A model generated the notes under the pieces. That model saw only the letters and a list, made by a program, of their open reading frames with translations. It was not told the origin of the DNA and did not search any database. 6,459 bases of DNA from Rhodospirillaceae bacterium (GTDB taxonomy: Bacteria > Pseudomonadota > Alphaproteobacteria > CADEGL01). Each line of letters starts with the position of its first letter. The first letter of the stretch is position 1. Shown in pieces: positions 1-5,990 of the stretch. The DNA is taken from the NCBI GenBank assembly GCA_018699755.1, contig JABIRQ010000487.1:1-6459 (forward strand), written 5' to 3'. A program made the position numbers and the translations under genes.

Positions 1-705
1 CCGGCGACCATCGTCATGCCCAAGGACGCGCCAGCCATCAAGATGGCCAATACCAAAGCCTACGGCGCGACGGTCGTGACCTACGACCGCCATACCGAAA
101 ACCGCGAGGCGATCGGTCAGGCCATCGCGGAGGAACGGGGGCTGACCCTGGTCCGGCCCTATGACGACGCGCGGGTCATCGCGGGCCAGGGCACGGCCGG
201 CCTCGAACTCATCGAGCAGGCCCTCGAAATCGGCGCACAGCCCGACCTCGTGCTTTGCCCGGCCGGGGGTGGCGGCCTGATCGCCGGGGTCTCGACCGCC
301 GTGCAGGCGGCGGTACCGGGCCTGGCGGTCTATGCCTGCGAACCCGAAGGCTTCGACGACACCGCGCGCTCCCTGGTCGCGGGCAAGCGTCTCGCCAACG
401 ATCCCGCCGCGCGCTCCTGCTGCGACGCGCTGCTCGCCCCCATGCCGGGGGAGATCACCTTCGAGATCAACCGCAAGACCCTCGCCGGCGGCCTGGTCGT
501 GAAAGACTACGAAGTCGCCCTGGCCATGGTCGCGGCCTTCAAATACCTCAAGATCGTGGTCGAGCCCGGCGGCGCGGTCGCCCTGGCCGCCGCCCTGACC
601 GGCAAACTCGACATCAAGGGCAAGACGGTTGCCGTGGTCTGTTCGGGCGGCAATATCGACCCGGAGAGCTACCGCGCTGTCCTGGCCGAGGCCGGAGCGG
701 CCTGA
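1..705 (+). CDS. PLP-dependent threonine/serine dehydratase family protein (5' end cut by window edge)
   Basis: This is a fold-type II PLP enzyme of the threonine dehydratase/serine racemase group, which removes ammonia from a hydroxy amino acid to give a 2-oxo acid in the cytoplasm. The frame is open from base 1, so roughly the first 90-100 residues, including the Schiff-base lysine, lie outside the window. Visible motifs are ATIVMPKDAP at the left edge, the phosphate-binding loop PAGGGGLIAG (259-288), and CSGGN (640-654), whose serine contacts the pyridine nitrogen. EPEGFDD (342-362) aligns with the E...D divalent-metal site of serine racemase, so a metal-activated enzyme is likely. No C-terminal ACT domain follows, so it is not the isoleucine-regulated biosynthetic form. 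The next start is 15 bp downstream, indicating an operon. The hydroxyectoine enzyme EutB belongs to this family and a DoeB-like gene lies nearby, but the substrate cannot be assigned from this fragment. Confidence 0.9.
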   Translation, partial: PATIVMPKDAPAIKMANTKAYGATVVTYDRHTENREAIGQAIAEERGLTLVRPYDDARVIAGQGTAGLELIEQALEIGAQPDLVLCPAGGGGLIAGVSTAVQAAVPGLAVYACEPEGFDDTARSLVAGKRLANDPAARSCCDALLAPMPGEITFEINRKTLAGGLVVKDYEVALAMVAAFKYLKIVVEPGGAVALAAALTGKLDIKGKTVAVVCSGGNIDPESYRAVLAEAGAA

Positions 706-720
706 GGGCCGGATCTGGCC

Positions 721-1839
721 ATGCCCGCGGACCCGGCCGCCTTCCTGCGCGACCATCCTGAACCCGCCTGGGTCGACCTGCTCGTGCCGGACCTGGCCGG
801 GCGCCTGAAGGGGCGGCGTTTGGCCGCCGACCGCCTGGATTCGGCCTGCGCCGGAGGCGAAGCTCTCTCGCCCTGCCATCTGGGTGCGGAGGAAGACGCG
901 GCCCCCGTTTCCTGTCGACCGATCGCCGAGCCCGCGCCGGTGCCTTGGGCGGCGGAGGACGCGGCCCAGATTTTCTGCGTGCCGGACGATCCGGCCTGGA
1001 ACACGCGGGCGGTGCTGGAGCGACAGGCGAAAGCGGATCACGGCGTATCGGGATTCGAGGCCCGGATCGAACTGCATCTGTTCGAGCAGGGCGATCCGGT
1101 GGCGCCCCCCCGCCCGTTCTCGAGCGCCAACGAGGCGCGGGGCGCGCTCAATGCGCTAGACCCGGCCGGTGATATCTGGGCCGGCTTGCTCGCCGCCTCG
1201 GAAATCCAGAATCTCGGCATCACAGGGATCGAAAGCGCCGAAGGCGAAGGCCGCTACCGCATGCGCCTGTCCCCGGATGCCTGCCCGATGCGCCTCGCCG
1301 ACCGGGTCCTGCTGGCCCGCCGGGCGGCGGCCGGCATCGCGGCGCGAGCAGGCCTGATCGCCAGCTTCATGAGCGTGCCTTTCACGGCGGCAATCCCCGT
1401 CCGCCTGACCTTCCGCCTCGACTTCGCGAACGACGCCCAAGCCGCGCGCGCCGCCGAGATCCTGGGCGATGGTCCCGGCGTGGCCCTGCCGCTCTTCGCC
1501 GCGAACGCCAACGCATTTCGCCTTTTCGCCGAGAGCGCCGCCCCGCCGCCGGAGGTGGAAGGCCGGGCGCTGGTCCACGGCCTCTCCGGCGCCGACGCGA
1601 ACCCCTATACCGCTCTGGCGGCCATCCTGGCCGGCATCGCATCGCCGGCGGGCGCCGATAGCGCCGTCCCCGCAAGCTACGACCGCGCCCTGGACCGTTT
1701 CGCCGACAGTGGGCAAATGGGCGACCTGCTATGGCGCGAGCTGCACGGGAATCTGGTGCGCCAGCGCCGCGCCGAGCAGGCGGGGCTTGCGGCGGCGATC
1801 CGTCCGCTCGAATATCTCTGGTATCTTCACACGGTCTGA
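721..1839 (+). CDS. Degenerate glutamine synthetase-fold protein, probable pseudoenzyme (372 aa)
   Basis: This is a remote member of the glutamine synthetase / gamma-glutamylpolyamine synthetase (GlnA/PuuA) family. Family features still visible are the beta-grasp segment WVDLLVPDLAGRLKG (residues 17-31), VPW (74-76), the ADR...A..AG.IASFM helix/strand region (193-217), ADANPYTALAAILAG (291-305), and a C-terminal helix ending RPLEYLWYL (361-369). Active members have about 440-470 residues; this has 372. The E-x-E metal motif is E117-L-H119, the GQ-x-E motif is G177-R-Y-R180, the GSG-x-H-x-H strand reads IPVRLTFR (225-232), the W..NR loop is missing, and the E-x-R before NPY is L284-V-H286. Ligase activity is therefore unlikely. 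A role as a structural partner or ligand-binding subunit is inference. The start follows a weak GAGGG (704-708) overlapping the upstream stop codon. The reading frame is unbroken and codon use matches the neighbours. Confidence 0.8.
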   Translation: MPADPAAFLRDHPEPAWVDLLVPDLAGRLKGRRLAADRLDSACAGGEALSPCHLGAEEDAAPVSCRPIAEPAPVPWAAEDAAQIFCVPDDPAWNTRAVLERQAKADHGVSGFEARIELHLFEQGDPVAPPRPFSSANEARGALNALDPAGDIWAGLLAASEIQNLGITGIESAEGEGRYRMRLSPDACPMRLADRVLLARRAAAGIAARAGLIASFMSVPFTAAIPVRLTFRLDFANDAQAARAAEILGDGPGVALPLFAANANAFRLFAESAAPPPEVEGRALVHGLSGADANPYTALAAILAGIASPAGADSAVPASYDRALDRFADSGQMGDLLWRELHGNLVRQRRAEQAGLAAAIRPLEYLWYLHTV

Positions 1840-1862
1840 CGGACCGGAAACGAAAACGTGGC

Positions 1863-1868
1863 AGGGGG
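1863..1868 (+). promoter_or_regulatory. Ribosome binding site for the DoeB-like deacylase
   Basis: AGGGGG lies 9 bases before the ATG at 1878. The same frame is open upstream to 1731 and has another ATG at 1887, but only 1878 has a strong Shine-Dalgarno sequence at normal spacing, and it begins just after the preceding stop at 1837-1839. Confidence 0.75.
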
Positions 1869-1877
1869 AACGCAACG

Positions 1878-2894
1878 ATGACTGAAATGACCCGGGTCAG
1901 CACGGATATCGATTACGACAAGAATGGCAAGCAGCATGGCCATCTCTCCGTGCCCAACTCGCGCGACAATTCGGGTTGGGGCACCCTTCTCATGCCCATC
2001 ACCGTGATCAAGAACGGAGAAGGACCGACCCTGCTGCTCTCGGGCGGCAATCACGGCGACGAATACGAAGGACCCGTCGCCTTGATGAAGCTGATCCGCG
2101 CGCTCGACCCCTCGGAGATCAAGGGCAAGATCATCGTCATCCCAGGGCTCAACTATCCGGCCTTCCTGGCGGGCAAGCGCCTGTCGCCGATCGACGGCAA
2201 GAACATGAACCGGATCTTCCCCGGCAAATACGACGGCACGATCAGCGAGGTCATCGCCCATTACGTCTATCACTACGTCCTGCCGCAGATCGACGCCTGC
2301 TACGACCTGCATTCGGGCGGCTATTCCATGTTCATGGTGCCCTCGGCCATGTGTCACTACCTCGAGGACAAGGACCTGATGGCACGCCATATCGAGGCGC
2401 TGAAGGCGTTCCGCGCACCGATGATGCTGATCGCCGAGGAACTGGACGTCGCCGGCATGCTGGACACGGCCGTCGAGGAGATGGGCAAGGTCTTCATCGG
2501 CACGGAGCTGGGCGGCGGCGCGATTCTGACGCCGGAAAGCGTCAAGGTGGCCGAGACGGGTATCCGCAACGTCCTCAAGCATTTCGGCATGATGGAAGGC
2601 GAGCCGGTGACGCCGACGTGGCGCGGCCAGACCGAAGCCAAGCTCTACGAGATCCCGGATCTGGGCTATTTCTGCCAGGCTAAGGCGGACGGGCTCTACG
2701 AGCCCTTCTACGAGATCGGCGACTGGGTCGAGGAAGGCGCGCCGGTCGGACAGATCCATTTCCCGCAATCGCCGGAGCACGACGCCATGGTCGTGGCCCC
2801 CAAGAAGGGCGGCCGGATATGGTGCCGCCGCGCGCCGGGCATGGTCGAAAAGGGCGACGCGGTCGCAGTCCTGGCGATCGAGTCCGAGAAATAG
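1878..2894 (+). CDS. Zinc-dependent deacylase, AstE/AspA superfamily, DoeB-like (338 aa)
   Basis: This is a cytoplasmic metallohydrolase of the succinylglutamate desuccinylase/aspartoacylase superfamily (M14-like fold), which hydrolyses the amide bond of N-acyl amino acids. Zinc ligands are H59 and E62 in GGNHGDE and H145 in DLHSGG. N111-R112 in NMNRIFPG is the family's substrate-carboxylate-binding pair, and E210 in GTELGGG is the expected catalytic glutamate. Residues from about 250 to 334 form a C-terminal beta-sandwich, biotinyl-lipoyl-like domain (GLYEPFYEIGDWVEEGAPVG and following). Segments such as GWGTLLMPITVIKNGEGPT and GDEYEGPVALM, and the overall length, recall DoeB (N-alpha-acetyl-L-2,4-diaminobutyrate deacetylase of ectoine catabolism) more than AstE or human aspartoacylase. 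Many paralogues share these features, so the acyl group and amino acid are not fixed. It sits 38 bp after the glutamine-synthetase-like gene and 25 bp before a transporter gene. Confidence 0.88.
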   Translation: MTEMTRVSTDIDYDKNGKQHGHLSVPNSRDNSGWGTLLMPITVIKNGEGPTLLLSGGNHGDEYEGPVALMKLIRALDPSEIKGKIIVIPGLNYPAFLAGKRLSPIDGKNMNRIFPGKYDGTISEVIAHYVYHYVLPQIDACYDLHSGGYSMFMVPSAMCHYLEDKDLMARHIEALKAFRAPMMLIAEELDVAGMLDTAVEEMGKVFIGTELGGGAILTPESVKVAETGIRNVLKHFGMMEGEPVTPTWRGQTEAKLYEIPDLGYFCQAKADGLYEPFYEIGDWVEEGAPVGQIHFPQSPEHDAMVVAPKKGGRIWCRRAPGMVEKGDAVAVLAIESEK

Positions 2895-2919
2895 CGCCTA
2901 GCGACGCCGGACAGCTGGC

Positions 2920-4071
2920 GTGAAGCCGGGCCCCGCGCCCCGGCTGGCCTTCTATTACGCCGCCGTATTCGGCCATATCGGCATCCAGCTTCCCTTCTGG
3001 CCGATCTGGCTGGATTCGCGGGGCCTGGACGCGGCCGAAATCGGGTTGTTCTTCTCCGCCGCCCTCTGGGTCAAGACGATCAGCAACCCGCTGATCGGTG
3101 GCGCGGTGGACCGGACGGGGGAGCGGCGACGGCCGATGATCCTGTTCGCCGCCCTCTCCCTGGCGGGCTACGCCCTCTACCCCTTCGTCCAGGGATTCTG
3201 GCAGGTCCTCACCATCGGCATGTTAACGGGCGCGACCCTCTCGGCCCTGATGCCGCTGGGCGAGAGCCTGACCATGCGCCTGGCCTACGAAAAAGGTATG
3301 GATTACGGGCGCATCCGGCTCTGGGGCTCGGTCGCCTTCGTCCTGGGCGCCTTCGGCGCGGGCTCCTACCTCGAAGGACGCGATCCGGACACGGTGCTTT
3401 GGCTCCTGCTCGGCACCTTGACGGTGCTTCTGCTGGCCTGCGCCACCGTGCCGGACCACCGGCAGCCCAAACCGGCCGGCGGCGGGTTCCCCGTCCTCAC
3501 CCTGCTGCGCCGGCCCCGCTTCGCCCTGTTCATCGCCGCCTGCGGCATGCTGCAGGCGAGCCATGCGGTCTATTATGGCTTCGCGACCCTGCATTGGCGG
3601 GCGGCGGGAATTTCGGATGTCGCGATCGGCCTGCTCTGGGCCGAGGGCGTGGCGGTCGAGGTCGCGCTCTTCGCCGCGAGCAATAGGGCGGTGGCGCGGT
3701 TCGGACCTGTCGGACTGATGCTGTTGGCCGCCGGCGCCGGCGTGCTGCGCTGGAGCGTGACGGCCTGGACGGTCGAGCTTGGCCCCCTGATCGCGGTCCA
3801 GGCGCTGCATGCCCTAACCTTCGGCGCGGCCCATCTGGGGGCGATGCACTATATCCAACGCACCGTACCGGGCGCGCAGAGCGCCTCGGCCCAATCCCTC
3901 TATTCGGCGATCGGGATGGGCTTGGTGGTCGGTTTGGCGATGGCCGTATCGGGCCTGCTCTATGAAGACGCAGGCGGCGGCGCGTTCCTGGCGATGGCCG
4001 CCCTCAGTCTCGCGGGCGGCGTCCTGTGCCTAATGCTGCGCCGCGCCGGAGAGCCGCAGCCTCTTTCCTGA
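2920..4071 (+). CDS. MFS transporter, HcaT / phenylpropionate-permease-like (383 aa)
   Basis: This is an inner-membrane secondary transporter of the major facilitator superfamily with about 12 predicted hydrophobic segments. The first starts near residue 9 and the last ends near residue 374. The region DYGRIRLWGSVAF (128-140), then LQASHAVYYGF (211-221), LHWRAAG, the GxLWAEGVAVEV stretch, VLRW and LHALTFGAAHLGAMHYI (296-312) closely resemble E. coli HcaT, the putative 3-phenylpropionate permease (MFS_1_like family). Alphaproteobacterial homologues are not tied to aromatic acids, so the substrate is unknown; operon position suggests it imports the compound handled by the upstream enzymes, or exports a product. 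Start: the frame has a stop at 2899-2901 and the only initiation codon after it is GTG 2920, with weak GGA upstream. It ends 6 bp from the stop of the convergent gene. Confidence 0.88.
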   Translation: MKPGPAPRLAFYYAAVFGHIGIQLPFWPIWLDSRGLDAAEIGLFFSAALWVKTISNPLIGGAVDRTGERRRPMILFAALSLAGYALYPFVQGFWQVLTIGMLTGATLSALMPLGESLTMRLAYEKGMDYGRIRLWGSVAFVLGAFGAGSYLEGRDPDTVLWLLLGTLTVLLLACATVPDHRQPKPAGGGFPVLTLLRRPRFALFIAACGMLQASHAVYYGFATLHWRAAGISDVAIGLLWAEGVAVEVALFAASNRAVARFGPVGLMLLAAGAGVLRWSVTAWTVELGPLIAVQALHALTFGAAHLGAMHYIQRTVPGAQSASAQSLYSAIGMGLVVGLAMAVSGLLYEDAGGGAFLAMAALSLAGGVLCLMLRRAGEPQPLS

Positions 4072-4077
4072 CGACGA

Positions 4078-4908
4078 TCAGCAGGCGGGCTTGGCCAGCG
4101 GTTCGATCCGATCGAGCACGGCGTCGATAACGAAATCGCCGTAGTCCATCTGGAGGCCGCGGGCCACGCCGTTCTCAAGCAGCTCGACACCCAATTCGTA
4201 GTGAGGCTCCGGCGCCTCGCCGAGAAAGTCGAAAAAAGCCAAGCGCATGCGCCAACCGCGCACCCCGGCGACGAGGTCCGACACGCCGCCCGCGGCAGGG
4301 CCGGTCTCGCGGCCGATCACCGCATTGACCCGCGCCGCGCCGTCCTCGGTCGCGCCGTCGAACAGGGTCACATAGAGAAACGGATCGCTCGCCCGAGCCC
4401 GCTCGATCAGCGCAATGGTGTGAGACGTCGGAAACATTGAACCCGACGGCAGGGCCATGGTTCGCCCTTCGGGCTCGGAATAACGCGCCTCACCCGCGCC
4501 CTGGGCGTCGAGGGTGGCTTCCCCGGCAAAGGATTCCGCGACCTCGCCGTCACGTTTGCTGCTGACCCGGAAACTGTACTCCCGTCCGTCCAGGCTCTCC
4601 CAACTCGTATAGGCGGTTTCGCTGCGCAGGTCATCGCCGTTGGCCAAAGCGAGGTCGAGCGCGATGCGCTGCTGCACCGTCCACCCCTCGCAGGAGGCGT
4701 CCCATTCGATCACCATCGCGCCCCGGGCGCCCTCGACACCGCTGCCCATATCCGCCCGCTCCAGGCTCAGCACATAGGCCGCGCGGTGCGGCACGAGGTC
4801 GATGCCGCCAGCCTGGGCGGGCATAGCGGCGCAGACCAGGGCGAAGCCCAGAGCCAGGGCGGAAAAATCCAACGAAATCGGACGGAAATACCCAATCGGT
4901 GCATGCAT
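4078..4908 (-). CDS. EipB-family (DUF1849) periplasmic cell-envelope integrity protein (276 aa)
   Basis: This is an exported beta-rich protein of the DUF1849/EipB family. Brucella EipB is a periplasmic protein needed for envelope integrity, and its structure is a curled beta-sheet related to LolA/LolB-type folds. Residues 1-33 form a signal peptide: hydrophobic core SALALGFALVCAA, then AQA before GGIDLVPHRAAY, giving likely signal peptidase I cleavage after residue 33. Family motifs are HRAAYVLSL (41-49), RGAMVIEW (62-69) and SCEGWTVQQR (72-81), with GDFVIDAVL near the end. The mature protein has exactly two cysteines, C73 and the last residue C276, matching the conserved disulfide of Brucella EipB. 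The chosen ATG has no clear Shine-Dalgarno sequence and the n-region has only one Arg; a TTG at 4872 would give a more compact signal peptide and is a real alternative. Convergent with the transporter gene, divergent from the dehydrogenase gene. Confidence 0.87.
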   Translation of the reverse strand: MHAPIGYFRPISLDFSALALGFALVCAAMPAQAGGIDLVPHRAAYVLSLERADMGSGVEGARGAMVIEWDASCEGWTVQQRIALDLALANGDDLRSETAYTSWESLDGREYSFRVSSKRDGEVAESFAGEATLDAQGAGEARYSEPEGRTMALPSGSMFPTSHTIALIERARASDPFLYVTLFDGATEDGAARVNAVIGRETGPAAGGVSDLVAGVRGWRMRLAFFDFLGEAPEPHYELGVELLENGVARGLQMDYGDFVIDAVLDRIEPLAKPAC

Positions 4909-4995
4909 GGCCGCAATCTATGGCATGCGGGCGGGTCGCGCGAATACAATCCGCCCTCCGCCCGAAAAGGTACCCCCGACGGAGAGCCGCAGCCC
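4909..4995. promoter_or_regulatory. Divergent intergenic region; tentative promoter for the dehydrogenase
   Basis: This is the only intergenic space in the window with room for a promoter, and it separates two divergent starts by 87 bp. On the + strand TACAAT (4945-4950) matches the -10 consensus TATAAT at five of six positions. The best sequence upstream at usual spacing is TGGCAT (4921-4926, 18-bp spacer), a poor -35, so the promoter would be weak or activator-dependent. I see no convincing -10/-35 pair for the - strand gene and no clear operator palindrome. Assigned by position and the one hexamer only. Confidence 0.35.
4981..4986 (+). promoter_or_regulatory. Ribosome binding site for the D-2-hydroxyacid dehydrogenase
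   Basis: GGAGAG lies 9 bases before ATG 4996. It decides the start: the frame runs open back to 4786 with an earlier ATG, but that would overlap the divergent EipB-like gene and add residues outside the family's N-terminus, whereas MTARPRILVTRKI begins directly with the first beta strand of the fold. Confidence 0.8.
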
Positions 4996-5961
4996 ATGAC
5001 CGCACGTCCCCGCATCCTCGTGACCAGAAAAATTACCGACCCGGCGGAGGCGCGGCTCGAGGCATTGTTCGACGCCCGCTTCAACCCCAAAGACCGGACC
5101 TATTCGGGAGACGAATTGGTCGCCCTGGCAGAAGGCCGGGACGGACTGCTGGTCGCGGCGGGCGACCCGCTGAACGCAAAGGTGATCGGCGCCCTGCCCG
5201 ACAGCGTGCGGATCATCGCCACCCTGTCGGTCGGGCACGAGCATATCGACCTGGACGCCGCCCGGGCCCGAGGCATCCCCGTGACCACGACCCCCGGCGG
5301 GCTCGACAACGCCACGGCCGAAATGGCGATGATGCTGATCCTGTGCGCCGCGCGGCGGGCCAACGAAGGTTTCCGCTTGGTGCGCGAGGACCGCTGGACC
5401 GGCTGGACACCGACCATGATGCTGGGCACGGAGGTCACCGGAAAACGTCTCGGCATCGTCGGGATGGGCCGCATCGGCCAGGCCCTGGCGCGCATGGCCA
5501 GAGGGTTTTCGATGGAGATCCATTACCACAACCGATCCCGCCTCGCGCCCGAAGCAGAGAGCGGCGCAACCTACCACCGGGACCCGGACTCGCTGCTCGA
5601 AGTCAGCGATTTCCTCTCCCTCAACTGCCCGCTGACTCCACAGACAACCGGTTTCCTGAACGTCGAGCGCATCGCGAAACTGCCGGACCGCGCCGTGGTC
5701 GTGAACACCGCGCGCGGCGGCGTGGTCGAGGATACCGCACTGATCGCCGCCCTGCGCAGCGGCAAGCTGGCCGCGGCGGGCCTCGACGTCTTTACCGGCG
5801 AGCCGAAGATCGACCCCGCCTACCGGGCGCTCGACAACGTTTTCGTGATGCCCCATCTGGGGAGCGCCACGCGCGAGGCCCGCGACGCCATGGGCTTCAA
5901 ATGCGCGGAAAACCTGTTGGCGTTCTTCGAGGGCCGCGAACCGCCGGACCGCGTCGCCTGA
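4996..5961 (+). CDS. D-2-hydroxyacid dehydrogenase, glyoxylate reductase / D-glycerate dehydrogenase type (321 aa)
   Basis: This is a cytoplasmic NAD(P)-dependent oxidoreductase that interconverts 2-oxo acids and D-2-hydroxy acids, most likely glyoxylate/glycolate and hydroxypyruvate/D-glycerate. The order is the usual one: substrate-binding domain about 1-100, nucleotide-binding domain about 101-290, and a C-terminal helix returning to the first domain. The dinucleotide motif is G156-M-G-R-I-G161. HNRSRL (178-183) after the second Rossmann strand places R180 where the 2'-phosphate would bind, suggesting NADP(H) rather than NAD(H). The catalytic triad is R240 (NTARGG), E269 (FTGEP) and H287 (PHLGSAT); the R-to-E spacing of 29 equals that of E. 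coli SerA. SVGHEHID and TPGGLDNATAE are typical of the GyaR/GRHPR group. Length is normal, with no ACT domain, so it is not phosphoglycerate dehydrogenase. It appears to be a single-gene unit; any link to the left operon is speculative. Confidence 0.93.
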   Translation: MTARPRILVTRKITDPAEARLEALFDARFNPKDRTYSGDELVALAEGRDGLLVAAGDPLNAKVIGALPDSVRIIATLSVGHEHIDLDAARARGIPVTTTPGGLDNATAEMAMMLILCAARRANEGFRLVREDRWTGWTPTMMLGTEVTGKRLGIVGMGRIGQALARMARGFSMEIHYHNRSRLAPEAESGATYHRDPDSLLEVSDFLSLNCPLTPQTTGFLNVERIAKLPDRAVVVNTARGGVVEDTALIAALRSGKLAAAGLDVFTGEPKIDPAYRALDNVFVMPHLGSATREARDAMGFKCAENLLAFFEGREPPDRVA

Positions 5962-5990
5962 TCGAGCGTTATCGAGGAGCCGACTGGGCT

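Noticed and set aside
721..1839. The short glutamine-synthetase-like gene as a frameshifted or truncated pseudogene or an assembly error
   Set aside because: N-terminal, central and C-terminal family segments all lie in one unbroken frame, substitutions hit several separate motifs, and codon bias stays like that of the neighbours. Frameshifts would not leave this pattern.
1832..1846. Small hairpin CGGTC-TGACG-GACCG across the stop codon of the glutamine-synthetase-like gene
   Set aside because: A 5-bp stem without a T-tract is expected by chance at this GC content, and the downstream gene is closely spaced, so a terminator or attenuator is not supported.
1827..2780. A 317-codon open frame on the - strand antisense to the deacylase gene
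   Set aside because: Its product is a biased, His/Arg/Ala-rich mirror of the real gene with no recognisable domain; the opposite strand carries intact zinc-site motifs.
1..2894. Naming the left operon as hydroxyectoine catabolism (eutB, doeB)
   Set aside because: Both families have many paralogues, the dehydratase is incomplete, and the diagnostic partners (ectoine hydrolase, EutC, uptake system) are not visible, so gene symbols were withheld.
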